Positions 7,217 to 16,090 of a stretch of DNA of 64,000 nucleotides are shown one piece after another. The position numbers were made by a program, and so were the translations under genes. The DNA comes from Roseibium porphyridii (GTDB lineage Bacteria > Pseudomonadota > Alphaproteobacteria > Rhizobiales > Stappiaceae), in the NCBI RefSeq assembly GCF_026191725.2, contig NZ_CP120863.1:1034001-1098000 (forward strand), in the 5' to 3' direction. A model generated the notes under the pieces. The model saw only the letters and a list, made by a program, of their open reading frames with translations. It was not told the DNA's origin and made no database searches. Each line of letters starts with the position of its first letter. Position 1 is the stretch's first letter.

Positions 7217-8242
7217 ATGTTTGTTGTTCGTTTCACCATGTATTTCTTGTTGCTGATCTCGATCATTCTTGTCCTGTCCGCAGCCTATACAGCTTGGCGT
7301 GTCAGTCAGATTTCGTCGGCGCATCAGCCGGATGGCAGCTTTGCCGAAATCGACGGCGTGAAACTCCACTATCATCTGTTTACTGCGGACAATCAGGACA
7401 GCGAAGCACCGGTCCTTGTGTTCATTCACGGAGCGAGCGGCAACGCTTATGATCCGATGATCACCTTCAAGGATGCCTTTGACGGAAAGTACACAACGCT
7501 TTTTGTCGACCGACCGGGGCTTGGGTTCTCGGAGCGCGATTTTAAGCGGCACAGTTCACTTGAGGGGCAAGCTGGAGCTATTGCCGGTTTGCTTGAACAT
7601 CTCGACATAAAAAAGTCCATTGTTGTTGGGCATTCTTTTGGCGCTGCCGTGACCGTGGTGCTAGCGCTGACACATCCGGAGCGTGTCGCGGGACTGGCAT
7701 TTATCGCGCCCGTCAGCCATCCCTGGCCAGGCGGCGTGGACTGGCACTATTCGGTGGCTGCCCTTCCGATTGTTGGCGAACTCTTCACCAGAACTTTGAC
7801 ACTTCCACTTGCAGAACGCCTTGCCCCGGCGGCCATACTTCGTGTTTTCGCTCCTGGGCAAGCGCCGGAACGTTACGCTGAACGGATAAATCTACCGCTC
7901 CTGTACAGGCCGCAGACTTTCCGGGCGAATTCTACCGATATCGCGACGTTGAAGCCGCAGGTTACGCAGCATGCCAAGTCCTATCACAAGATCAGGCAGC
8001 CAGCTGTAGTCGTAACTGGTGCGGATGACACGATTGTCTGGCCGTCGATCCATAGTGAAGGTCTGCGACGGGACCTCCCGAACGCTGAGCTGATTGTCTT
8101 GGAAAAGGCCGGCCACATGCCGCATCATTTGCACAATGAAAAGGTCATCGAAACGCTGGAAACTCTGATCGAACGCGTGATGGCCGTGCCCGGCCAAGGC
8201 GAGGGCACAGCGCGAAAACCACAATTGCGCGAACCGGCATGA
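7217..8242 (+). CDS. Membrane-anchored alpha/beta hydrolase
   Basis: Predicted serine hydrolase of 341 aa. Residues 1-25 form a hydrophobic anchor (FTMYFLLLISIILVLSAAY) that probably holds the domain on the periplasmic face. The catalytic domain has the oxyanion region FIHGASGN, nucleophile elbow GHSFGA near residue 140, an Asp in TGADDTIVW near 270, and His in KAGHMPHHLH near 300. That is a complete triad. The substrate cannot be read; relatives include haloalkane dehalogenase-like and ester hydrolases. It follows the TPR gene on the same strand and may be co-transcribed. Confidence 0.82.
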   Translation: MFVVRFTMYFLLLISIILVLSAAYTAWRVSQISSAHQPDGSFAEIDGVKLHYHLFTADNQDSEAPVLVFIHGASGNAYDPMITFKDAFDGKYTTLFVDRPGLGFSERDFKRHSSLEGQAGAIAGLLEHLDIKKSIVVGHSFGAAVTVVLALTHPERVAGLAFIAPVSHPWPGGVDWHYSVAALPIVGELFTRTLTLPLAERLAPAAILRVFAPGQAPERYAERINLPLLYRPQTFRANSTDIATLKPQVTQHAKSYHKIRQPAVVVTGADDTIVWPSIHSEGLRRDLPNAELIVLEKAGHMPHHLHNEKVIETLETLIERVMAVPGQGEGTARKPQLREPA

Positions 8243-8266
8243 AAAAAGGCGGCACGTAGCCGCCTT
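8241..8266 (-). terminator. Terminator of pyk
   Basis: Stem AAGGCGGC/GCCGCCTT (8246-8253 with 8259-8266) with loop ACGTA. The minus strand continues into TTTTTT. The T-run reaches the stop codon of the convergent hydrolase. Confidence 0.75.
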
Positions 8267-8312
8267 CTCAGTTCCGTTACGCCTTGGTCTCGGTTTTTAA
8301 CCGATTAGACAG

Positions 8313-9749
8313 TCAAATGCCGCCCTGACCGTCATTGCCGACAAAAGCAATGCGCAACAGGTTCGTGGACCCTGGTGTCCCAAACGGGACGCCGGCTGTC
8401 ACGATGATCCGCTGACCTGGCTTTGCGAACTGTTCCGAGTAGGAAATTCGACAGGCACGGTCGATCATATCCTCTTCATTGGCCGCATCTTCACTAACAA
8501 CGCAGTGGAGACCCCATCCCAATGCCAGTCGCCGCGCTGTCGCCAGCACCGGGGACAGAACGATTACAGGGCAGGCGGGCCGCTCACGAGAGGCACGCAG
8601 TCCGGTTGCACCGGATGTCGTGTAACAAACAACAGCCGCGAGATTGAGTGTCTCGGCAATCTGCCGCGCAGCCGCGGAGATCGCATCGGCACCCGTTGCC
8701 TCGGGCTCGGCGCGTTGTGCATAGATGATGTTGCGGTAATTGTTGTCCTGTTCGACCTGCTGGGCGATTTTGTCCATGGTGGAAACCGCTTCAACAGGGA
8801 AATCGCCGGCGGCCGATTCCGCTGACAGCATGACAGCATCCGCACCTTCGAAAACGGCAGTGGCAACGTCAGAGACTTCCGCGCGGGTCGGCACCGGCGC
8901 CGAAATCATGGATTCCAGCATCTGGGTTGCGATCACGACCGGCTTACCTGCACGGCGGCAGGCACGCGTGATTTGCTTCTGCAGCCCCGGAACCTGTTCC
9001 AGCGGCATTTCGACACCAAGATCACCGCGGGCGACCATGATCGCATCGGACAGTTCAATGATTTCATCCAGACGGCCGATAGCCTGCGGCTTTTCGATTT
9101 TGGCCAGAACGCCAGCGCGTCCACGTGTGATCTTGCGGACTTCGGCCAGGTCGTCAGGGCGCTGCACAAATGAAAGCGCTACCCAGTCGACATTTTGTTC
9201 CAGTGCAGCGATCAGGTCCTTGTGGTCCTTCTCGGTCATCGCACTTGTTTTGATTTCAGTGTCGGGAACGCTGATGCCCTTGCGGTCAGAAAGCTTGCCG
9301 CCAACGATCACTTCGGTAACGGCTTTGGTGGCCTTGGCTTCAACGACTTTCAGCTGGATCTTGCCGTCATCGAGCAGCAGGCGGTGACCCGGCTCGAGAG
9401 CCTCCAGAATTTCCGGATGCGGAAGATGGACCCGGTTGATGTCGCCGCCGGATTGGTCGGCGTCCAGCGTAAACGTTGCGCCGTTCTCCAGCATGACGGG
9501 GCCGCCGGTGAATGTTCCCACACGCAGCTTTGGTCCCTGAAGGTCAGCCAGAATTCCGATCGGCCTCCCGATTTTCTCTTCGACAGAACGGATACGCTCA
9601 ACGAGCATTTTCAGACGGTCATGATCTGTATGGCTCATGTTGATGCGGAACACATCCGCACCTGAGCGATACAGTTCTTCAATTATGTCTTGTTCTGAGG
9701 AAGAGGGTCCGAGAGTTGCTAAGATTTTGACTCGTCGGTTTCGCCTCAT
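8313..9749 (-). CDS. pyk: Pyruvate kinase
   Basis: Last step of glycolysis: phosphoenolpyruvate plus ADP to pyruvate plus ATP, a cytosolic tetramer. The 478-aa sequence is full length. It opens with RRVKILATLGPSS, carries DLQGPKLRVG, the catalytic-lysine motif region VLAKIEKPQAIGRLDEII near residue 220, MVARGDLGVEMPLEQVP, then KPVVIATQMLESM, and ends with the C-terminal regulatory domain. Its ATG overlaps the stop of the DUF1036 gene (ATGA), so the two are translationally coupled. The remaining glycolytic genes are at 49-56 kb. Confidence 0.97.
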   Translation of the reverse strand: MRRNRRVKILATLGPSSSEQDIIEELYRSGADVFRINMSHTDHDRLKMLVERIRSVEEKIGRPIGILADLQGPKLRVGTFTGGPVMLENGATFTLDADQSGGDINRVHLPHPEILEALEPGHRLLLDDGKIQLKVVEAKATKAVTEVIVGGKLSDRKGISVPDTEIKTSAMTEKDHKDLIAALEQNVDWVALSFVQRPDDLAEVRKITRGRAGVLAKIEKPQAIGRLDEIIELSDAIMVARGDLGVEMPLEQVPGLQKQITRACRRAGKPVVIATQMLESMISAPVPTRAEVSDVATAVFEGADAVMLSAESAAGDFPVEAVSTMDKIAQQVEQDNNYRNIIYAQRAEPEATGADAISAAARQIAETLNLAAVVCYTTSGATGLRASRERPACPVIVLSPVLATARRLALGWGLHCVVSEDAANEEDMIDRACRISYSEQFAKPGQRIIVTAGVPFGTPGSTNLLRIAFVGNDGQGGI

Positions 9750-10177
9750 CGCCCACCTGTTCCTTGTTGCACGGGTTCGGTCAGCTGGACCGTCCAGCTG
9801 CTCTGTTCGCCCGTGTCGATTTCAAAAAAGCCTGTCCGCTCAAATCCGCGAGCCACACAGTCTTCAATCCCGCGAATGGTGAATTCTTTCTCCCGGGTGC
9901 ACATGAATGCCCGGCCGCCCCATTCGCCAAATTGGTCGTAGTCAACTGCGTAGATGTAATAGTATCGTGACACCAGCGAGCCGGGGACCAGGGTCTCGCA
10001 AGAATTGGATGCGAGGTTCCACCAGCCTTCGGTAACCCAGTCGGTCTTGTCTTTGTAGCCAATGGCTACACCAACCTGACTGTCCGTCTTGTTGCAAAGG
10101 CGCAAATCGGCCCTGGCGTCGTCACTAGATGCGGAAAAAAGCAGCACGGTCAAAAGCCCGGTCAAGGCAGCTTTCAT
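9746..10177 (-). CDS. DUF1036 secreted protein
   Basis: A family of unknown function frequently next to pyk in alphaproteobacteria. From the ATG at 10177 the 143-aa product has a signal peptide (MKAALTGLLTVLLFSASSDDARA), then the DUF1036 domain: LRLCNKTDSQVGVAIGYKD, WVTEGWWNL near residue 50, CETLVPG, RYYYIYAVD and the CVARGFERTGFFEIDTGE ending. Four cysteines could form two periplasmic disulfides. The open frame extends to an upstream start at 10300, but that N-terminus is charged and lacks family similarity. It overlaps pyk by 4 bases. Confidence 0.82.
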   Translation of the reverse strand: MKAALTGLLTVLLFSASSDDARADLRLCNKTDSQVGVAIGYKDKTDWVTEGWWNLASNSCETLVPGSLVSRYYYIYAVDYDQFGEWGGRAFMCTREKEFTIRGIEDCVARGFERTGFFEIDTGEQSSWTVQLTEPVQQGTGGR

Positions 10178-10661
10178 GGGCACACCAATACGTGCCCGAG
10201 ACCCACCCTGGTACCGTTCCCCAACCTTAAACATATGCAGTCGTTCACTTTGCTGCTTTACAGACATTCGCTTTTTGCGTGGACAAGGGGGTCTTGTCAA
10301 CGTCGTTAACAGGATACGGATGGCTTTCGCCCAGACTTAATCCCGCAACCGTCCCATGAAAATTGCCCGAAAGGACGATTACCCCACCTATGAAGTCAAA
10401 AATGGGGCGGGAACATGGCCGTTGCGACCCTGATAGAGGTTAGCCATCAATAAACCGTATACAAAGCAGGTCTTTCCTCAGGAAAGCTCCTGAAAACAAA
10501 GCTGTTTTCCGTCACACATCCATTTGCTGGATCTAGGGGTGACGGTTCTGTCGATTCGGACGGAGGACAGATTATTATTCAGGCTTGGTTCCGGAACGAG
10601 ATTGCCTTAAACCTGTCCGCCTGCGCCTGCAGACGCCTTCAGATTTTCCACGACGCGAGAA
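10178..10661. other. Intergenic region with two adjacent hairpins
   Basis: This is the divergent leader between DUF1036 and the second amidohydrolase. I see no convincing gene. At 10467-10492 there is a long interrupted hairpin, CAGG-t-CTTTCC / GGAAAG-ct-CCTG around TCA. Directly after it, at 10492-10509, lies GAAAAC/GTTTTC around AAAGCT. Neither ends in a long T-run. They could be leader structure or operator sites. A 25-codon plus-strand frame at 10357 looks like chance. Confidence 0.35.
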
Positions 10662-11471
10662 ATGATAGAAACAGCAGCCGAGGCTGGCGAAGCTTTTCAG
10701 CCAACAGAATACATTCCTGGGGACCTCAGTTCCGGCCTTTTGCTCTTGTGTGACCATGCGCGCAATACAGTGCCCCCGGGCTATGGCGACCTTGGAGTTC
10801 CCGCTGAACAGTTTCGGCGGCATATCGGCTACGACATCGGAGCACGCGCCGTTACCCTGGAACTTGCCAAACGTCTGGCAGCACCTGCCTGCCTGACGAC
10901 ATTTTCACGCCTCTTCATTGATCCAAATCGCGGTGAAGACGATCCGACACTGATCATGAGACTATCAGACGGCGCGGTCGTGCCGGGAAACGCTGACGTT
11001 GACGCGGCTGAAAGATCATTTCGCATCCAGGCATTCCATGAGCCCTATCACAGCCTCATAGATGACACGCTCGATGCCATGAAAGCCGTGTCACCTCCGC
11101 CGGTGGTGGTGTCGATCCACAGTTTCACGCCCGTCTGGCGCGGCGTGCCGCGACCGTGGCATGCAACGGTTCTGTGGGACTGTGATCCGCGTGCGGTCAA
11201 GCCCATGCTTGCCGGATTGCGTGCTCAAGATGACCTCGTCGTCGGCGACAATGAACCCTATGACGGGGCTCTCAAAAACGACACAATGTATCGGCACGCA
11301 ACGCGAAACGGTCTTGCCCATGTGTTGCTTGAACTGCGGCAGGATTTGATCGCCGACGACAATGGCGCCAAGGAGTGGGCCGGTCGTTTGGAGCCAACGT
11401 TGCGCGCAATCGCGCAAATGCCGGATTGCCGGAAGATTCAACATTTCAAATCGCGCAGCGACACGGACTAA
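10662..11471 (+). CDS. N-formylglutamate amidohydrolase family protein
   Basis: A 269-aa predicted metal-dependent amidohydrolase. It carries LLLCDHARNTVPPGYGDLG near residue 28, RHIGYDIGA near 50, FSRLFIDPNRGEDDPTLI near 85, VSIHSFTPVWRG near 148 and VLLELRQDLI near 230. These occupy the positions of the metal and substrate ligands of the HutG-like family. It is the shorter, divergent paralogue of the gene at 4379-5341. The native substrate is unknown. It reads into DUF1244 and gapR, and the three could be one transcript ending at 12306. Confidence 0.82.
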   Translation: MIETAAEAGEAFQPTEYIPGDLSSGLLLLCDHARNTVPPGYGDLGVPAEQFRRHIGYDIGARAVTLELAKRLAAPACLTTFSRLFIDPNRGEDDPTLIMRLSDGAVVPGNADVDAAERSFRIQAFHEPYHSLIDDTLDAMKAVSPPPVVVSIHSFTPVWRGVPRPWHATVLWDCDPRAVKPMLAGLRAQDDLVVGDNEPYDGALKNDTMYRHATRNGLAHVLLELRQDLIADDNGAKEWAGRLEPTLRAIAQMPDCRKIQHFKSRSDTD

Positions 11472-11518
11472 GCGTGGCGGATTTGGCTTGAACTTGAACA
11501 TCAAGGGAGGTTTGCATT

Positions 11519-11815
11519 ATGGACGAACAGACAAAACTCGAGCTTGAAGCCGCTGTGTTCCGGCGTCTCGTCGATCATCTGCGCGGCAGAACCGATGTTC
11601 AGAATATCGATATGATGAACCTTTCGGGTTTTTGCCGGAACTGCCTTTCCAACTGGTATCAGGATGCGGCGGCAGAGAAGGGACTGCCGATGGAGAAGGC
11701 GGATGCGCGCGAGATTGTTTACGGCATGCCCTATGACGAATGGAAGTCCAAGTATCAGACCGAGGCAAGCGCTGAACAGAAGGCGGCTTTTGAAAAAAGC
11801 AAACCTCAGCACTGA
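11519..11815 (+). CDS. DUF1244 family protein
   Basis: A 98-aa cytosolic protein of a small conserved proteobacterial family with a helical structure and no assigned role. It shows the family core VFRRLVDHLRGRTDVQNIDMM, then LSGFCRNCLSNWY near residue 38, where the paired cysteines lie, and the DAREIVYGMPYDEWK motif near 62. A strong ribosome-binding site, AAGGGAGG, lies 8 bases before the ATG. It sits 47 bases after the amidohydrolase stop and 154 before gapR. Confidence 0.88.
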   Translation: MDEQTKLELEAAVFRRLVDHLRGRTDVQNIDMMNLSGFCRNCLSNWYQDAAAEKGLPMEKADAREIVYGMPYDEWKSKYQTEASAEQKAAFEKSKPQH

Positions 11816-11969
11816 TCGATGGTGTCATTGCCCGCCATTCACCGCTTGACGGACATCACCGAGTCTGGCAGGGCACACGAAATTTTCATGAACTCCGGCA
11901 GGCAATATAATTTCGTCTTTCCGGGAACACACAGACTGTGAAGAAAAATCAAGAAGGAGAACCAAGTTC

Positions 11970-12242
11970 ATGTCCGATCCGGGTGGAGTAGCAGCGGATC
12001 AGCTGCGCGCATTTGTCGAGCGTATCGAGCGGTTGGAAGAAGAGAAAAAGGTCATCTCTGATGACATCAAGGACGTCTACGCCGAAGCCAAGGGTAACGG
12101 ATACGATGTGAAAATTCTGCGCAAGGTTGTCTCACTTCGCAAGAAGCAACCTCATGAGCGTGAAGAAGAGGAAGCGGTGCTGGACCTCTATATGCATGCG
12201 CTTGGCATGGCCGGGCCGGCAGGGCCCGAATCTGAAGGTTGA
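11970..12242 (+). CDS. gapR: GapR, nucleoid-associated DNA-overtwist-sensing protein (DUF2312)
   Basis: A 90-aa helical protein matching Caulobacter GapR. It has the [19 protein letters not shown] helix at about 9-27, the [18 protein letters not shown] middle and the [22 protein letters not shown] end. From the family: GapR forms a tetrameric clamp around AT-rich, overtwisted DNA ahead of RNA polymerase and replication forks, and it is needed for normal chromosome replication and asymmetric division. Ribosome-binding site AAGGAGA lies 11 bases upstream. A strong terminator follows. Confidence 0.92.
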   Translation: MSDPGGVAADQLRAFVERIERLEEEKKVISDDIKDVYAEAKGNGYDVKILRKVVSLRKKQPHEREEEEAVLDLYMHALGMAGPAGPESEG

Positions 12243-12278
12243 TTTGACGGCAGGTGCATAGCCCGCCACGACGAAAAT

Positions 12279-12306
12279 GAGCGGCCTTTGGGCCGCTCTT
12301 TTTTTA
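12279..12306 (+). terminator. Terminator of gapR
   Basis: Perfect stem GAGCGGCC/GGCCGCTC around TTTG, then seven T residues. It is also close to the convergent peptidase stop at 12330. Confidence 0.88.
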
Positions 12307-12329
12307 TTGGTTGAGAACTGTCTGAAGTT

Positions 12330-14120
12330 CTAACGTGCAAAGCGCACGGGAAGCACAACCACTGCCGGACCATCGAAGCGGTCAGTTCTAAGCCCACCAT
12401 AAGGCGCACGATCAAAGCTCGAAGAGACGAAACGGTTGCCCGGCATCATGACGTTTTTCAAGGCGCGCTGGTTGGGATGGCTTAGTGACGCAAAGGCCTG
12501 GTGACGGGTGGTTCCTGCACCTGACAAAAGTGTAGACCCCGATTTGTCGGGCAGGCTGGCGAACCCGGCCAGAGGATCCACGATCTGATCGCGTGGAATG
12601 CGTCCTGACAACGAGGGCTGTGCCGGCGCCGGCCGGTCTGGATTGGACGATTGAGGGCGCGCTTCAGCCTGGCGTTGACCGGTGATAGATGGTCTCAAGG
12701 ATCGGCTCAATGCAGGCGGTGTCGCAGTTGCCGAAGCATAAGCCAGTGTTGTTTCAGGTCGTGGTGCAGGCGAAGGCGAAGGAACTCTGGTTCCGGTGGC
12801 GGCCGCGATAGCCGCAACAGGGTCGGTTACAGGAGCAGCGGCAGGAACCGGAATTGAGCCGGTTGTTCCCAGAGTTGCCGCGGCAACCTGCGCGGCCTCA
12901 CTGAGGCCCTGATCAGGTTTTTGAGACGGCGCGCGCGCGACCTGGAAACGGCTGTCGATTGCCGCGTTGGTCGGCAATGGCTGGCCATTTTCGATCGCAA
13001 TGCGTTGCGCGTCCAAAGTATTTGCAGTGGGAGCTGCAGTGCCAATTGCGGCCGGTGGTATAGGTTCGTCGATACCGGGCTTGAACGTCGGTGCGGCGCT
13101 TGCAACGAGCACTGGCGCAGTCGGTTCAGGTTGTTGTTCTTCCAGCACTTTTCTGGCCGGCACCGGCGGGTTTTTCACCACGGGTGAAACGGTTGCCTGT
13201 GTCGGTGTGCTGCGCTGGTTGCCAACAGCTCCCGGACGTGCGGACCTGTTGCTGTTGTCATTGTCGCCACCGAACAGACTTGCGAACAGATTGCCGCCCC
13301 CGGACGTGTTGCGCTCCTGGCCGGCTGCCGGGATCGGAGCGCCAGGTTTCGTCAGGTTCTGGTCTCTTGTGCTAGACCGGCTCTGACCGGAGGAGGAGCG
13401 GTTGTTGGACGCGACAATGGTTGGCCGAGACGGTCTCTTCTTGCCGGATTTGGCTTCCGCAAGTGCGATCTTGTAACCCTTCAGCGGTTTGCCGTCTGAG
13501 GGAATATGCAGCGTCTTGCCGCTTGGGAAAACTTTGGCCAGTTGCGACCGGCTCATCTTCGGCCAATGCCGAACCCGGCCGGTGTCCATATGAACAAACG
13601 GTGATCCGGAGCGTGGATAATACCCGACGCCACCGATTTCCTTGCGCAGACCGGCTGCTCTCAGCTTGGCAAGATTGACGCCTGGAATATAAAAATCCAT
13701 CGCTTTGCCGAGCGTGTGCTGGCTGTTTCTTGCTACACCCGACGAACGCTTGCGGAGCATGTTGTTGGTCGCCGGTGAACGGTAACTCGAGACGACATAA
13801 ATGTGGTCCCGCGCGCCGACCTTCCGATAGACTTCCCAGACCAGGTCGAGGAGTTCCGGATCCATCTTGATGATTTCATTGCGCCGCCAATCGCGCAAGA
13901 AACGGTTTGCCTCACGCAATCCAGCAGGAAGGTAGCGGCCGTTTTTCTTGAATGTGATGGAAACGCGTTCTTTGGTGTGCGTGTTGTAGAGTTTAAGTGT
14001 GCGGGTTTCGGCCTGTGCAGCAGGCACCAGGCAGGCAGACGCAATAGCAAGCGCGCCTGCAATCTTCGCGGCACGTCTCAGCCATACGGCGGCGTTGAAA
14101 CCAACTAACCGTTTACGCAA
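12330..14120 (-). CDS. Secreted DUF882/M15-type murein peptidase with long disordered tail
   Basis: Predicted periplasmic zinc peptidase acting on peptidoglycan crosslinks. The 596-aa protein has a signal peptide to about residue 37 (ending PAAQA) and a YcbK-like M15 domain at about 38-200. Zinc-ligand positions are HTLGKAMDFYIPG and the FVHMD histidine; VSSYRSP is also diagnostic. After residue 240 the sequence turns low-complexity, rich in Ser, Pro, Ala, Thr and Gln, for over 300 residues. That is far longer than the usual family length of about 180-200. The tail could be a wall-spanning linker. It is monocistronic. Confidence 0.85.
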   Translation of the reverse strand: MRKRLVGFNAAVWLRRAAKIAGALAIASACLVPAAQAETRTLKLYNTHTKERVSITFKKNGRYLPAGLREANRFLRDWRRNEIIKMDPELLDLVWEVYRKVGARDHIYVVSSYRSPATNNMLRKRSSGVARNSQHTLGKAMDFYIPGVNLAKLRAAGLRKEIGGVGYYPRSGSPFVHMDTGRVRHWPKMSRSQLAKVFPSGKTLHIPSDGKPLKGYKIALAEAKSGKKRPSRPTIVASNNRSSSGQSRSSTRDQNLTKPGAPIPAAGQERNTSGGGNLFASLFGGDNDNSNRSARPGAVGNQRSTPTQATVSPVVKNPPVPARKVLEEQQPEPTAPVLVASAAPTFKPGIDEPIPPAAIGTAAPTANTLDAQRIAIENGQPLPTNAAIDSRFQVARAPSQKPDQGLSEAAQVAAATLGTTGSIPVPAAAPVTDPVAAIAAATGTRVPSPSPAPRPETTLAYASATATPPALSRSLRPSITGQRQAEARPQSSNPDRPAPAQPSLSGRIPRDQIVDPLAGFASLPDKSGSTLLSGAGTTRHQAFASLSHPNQRALKNVMMPGNRFVSSSFDRAPYGGLRTDRFDGPAVVVLPVRFAR

Positions 14121-14354
14121 TCTCTATCTCGCCGTTTTCGAGGGCTTGCGCCCATCCCGTGCTCCCCAGCAGGAGGGATTATTAGCTGCTGCAGGTTAAG
14201 AAGTTTTTACCCTAAATCCGCTTGTTTGATAATCGTGGCAGAAATGCAACGATGCAAGTGTGAAGAGGGTAAAATCCTCCGGTCGCGCTGGATAACCGGA
14301 GAATGCGTCAAAAAATCGTCCAAATCTATTCAGTTGTCCTTGAGTTGCCTCAAG

Positions 14355-15902
14355 TCAGGCTGCGGCATCTTTGCCGCCCTCTTCCAATCCGTATTCCTTG
14401 AGCTTGCGATAAAGCGTGGAGCGCCCAATTCCGAGTCTTTTGGCGACTTCCGTCATGCGTCCGGAATAGTGATTGATGGCTGCGCGAATCAGCTCTTCCT
14501 CTATGTCCGTGAGTTTTCGCACATGACCTTCCTTGTCCAGGTTGCGCATGAAGCCGAACGGCGCAGCCTGTTCGAATGCTGATGGTTGTGCGGGCGGAGG
14601 CGCTGAACTGTTTGCCGCAGCTGCACTCACCGGCGCGGTGGATATTGCAGGCGGAATGTCGGAGAGCGCAGGTGCCATCAAGGTTCCTGACGGCGCCAAT
14701 GGCTGGTCTGCAGCAGAGGCGACCTGCGGAAAGTCATTTATGGTGAGCTGGGCACCGTCGCACAGGACGACGGCGCGGAAGACAGCATTTTCCAGCTGCC
14801 GGATATTACCCGGCCAGTGATAGGCCTGAAGAAGCTCCAGAGTTTCAGGTGTCACGCCCGCGACCTGAGGTTTGCCTTCTTCAGCTGCAAATCGAGCGAG
14901 AAAATGCCGTGTCAGGGCTGGAATGTCTTCACGTCTGTCGCGCAGCGGGGGTATCCAGATCGGAAAGACATTCAAACGGTAGTAAAGATCTTCCCGAAAA
15001 GCGCCTTCCTTGACCTGGTCGACCAGGCGTCGGTTGGTTGCTGATATCAGCCTGAAATCCACTTTGACGGGTCTGCGGGCGCCAATGGGGTCAACTTCAC
15101 CTTCCTGGATTGCGCGAAGCAGTTTCACCTGCACATCCTGCGGCAGTTCACCAACCTCATCGAGGAAAAGCGTGCCGCCATGCGCTTCCTGGAATTTGCC
15201 GACATGTTTGTCGACGGCACCCGTAAAGGCTCCTTTTTCATGTCCGAACAAAATGGACTCCACCAGATTGTCCGGAATAGCGCCGCAGTTGACGGTCACC
15301 AGCGGTTTTGACTTGCGGTCGCTGGAACCTTGAATCGCGCTGGCAATCATCTCCTTGCCGACGCCGCTTTCTCCCTCAATCAGAATGGGAATATTCGAAG
15401 CAGCAGCGCGTTTGCCCAGATTGATGACACGTTCCATCGCGGCTGATCGTGTGACGATGTCTGCGAAAGTCAGCGTTCCGGAGGCCTGCTTTCTGAAACG
15501 GGTGATCTCGCCCTCAAGTGCAGATGTCTTGAGGAGATTGCGAATGGAAACATTCAGGCGTTCCGGCGCAACCGGCTTAACAGCAAAATCCTGAGCACCA
15601 GCATTCATGACCGATACAACCGTATCGATGCCGCCATGTGCTGTCTGGACAATGACCGGCGTTGCGATCTTGTCTCCTCGCAGGCGTTCGAGCACACCCA
15701 GGCCATCCAGTTCGGGCATGACCATGTCCAGAATGATCAAATCGATCTCACCGGCTTCCGGACCGGTCATGATGCGAACCGCCTCAGCACCGTTTTCCGC
15801 TGTTTTCGAGCGGTAACCGAATTTCTTGACGGCTTCCTGTAGCAGTCTGCGCTGAATGGGATCGTCGTCAACGATAAGAATTTTGCCGCTGATTGCTTGC
15901 AT
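14355..15902 (-). CDS. Sigma-54-dependent response regulator (NtrC class)
   Basis: Transcription activator of 515 aa. Receiver domain at about 1-125 with acceptor Asp in LIILDMVMPELDG. AAA+ domain at about 150-380 with Walker A GESGVGKE, sigma-54-contact loop EKGAFTGA, Walker B LFLDEVGELP and arginine-finger region LYYRLNVFP. A Pro/Ala/Ser-rich linker spans about 400-460, followed by a Fis-type helix-turn-helix at the C-terminus (MTEVAKRLGIGRSTLYRKLK). It activates RpoN promoters after phosphorylation. No partner histidine kinase is adjacent, so the signal is unknown. Confidence 0.92.
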   Translation of the reverse strand: MQAISGKILIVDDDPIQRRLLQEAVKKFGYRSKTAENGAEAVRIMTGPEAGEIDLIILDMVMPELDGLGVLERLRGDKIATPVIVQTAHGGIDTVVSVMNAGAQDFAVKPVAPERLNVSIRNLLKTSALEGEITRFRKQASGTLTFADIVTRSAAMERVINLGKRAAASNIPILIEGESGVGKEMIASAIQGSSDRKSKPLVTVNCGAIPDNLVESILFGHEKGAFTGAVDKHVGKFQEAHGGTLFLDEVGELPQDVQVKLLRAIQEGEVDPIGARRPVKVDFRLISATNRRLVDQVKEGAFREDLYYRLNVFPIWIPPLRDRREDIPALTRHFLARFAAEEGKPQVAGVTPETLELLQAYHWPGNIRQLENAVFRAVVLCDGAQLTINDFPQVASAADQPLAPSGTLMAPALSDIPPAISTAPVSAAAANSSAPPPAQPSAFEQAAPFGFMRNLDKEGHVRKLTDIEEELIRAAINHYSGRMTEVAKRLGIGRSTLYRKLKEYGLEEGGKDAAA

Positions 15903-16090
15903 TGCGTGCTCTGATCGCCCTGAATTGTCTCGTTTCGAGCCATTCTGGTCGCAATTGGGTAAACAAATCGTCCAAGTGAAGGTGAAAAAGTTTTCCTTTT
16001 CCGATTGCAGGGTTGGGCCTGGCGCGCCTAATTAGTCAGGAGGGCATTTTCATTGCCTGCATCTTTGGCCGACCGTTCCCGGAGACACTC

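Noticed and set aside
10357-10434. 25-codon plus-strand frame
   Set aside because: No ribosome-binding site and too short to distinguish from chance.
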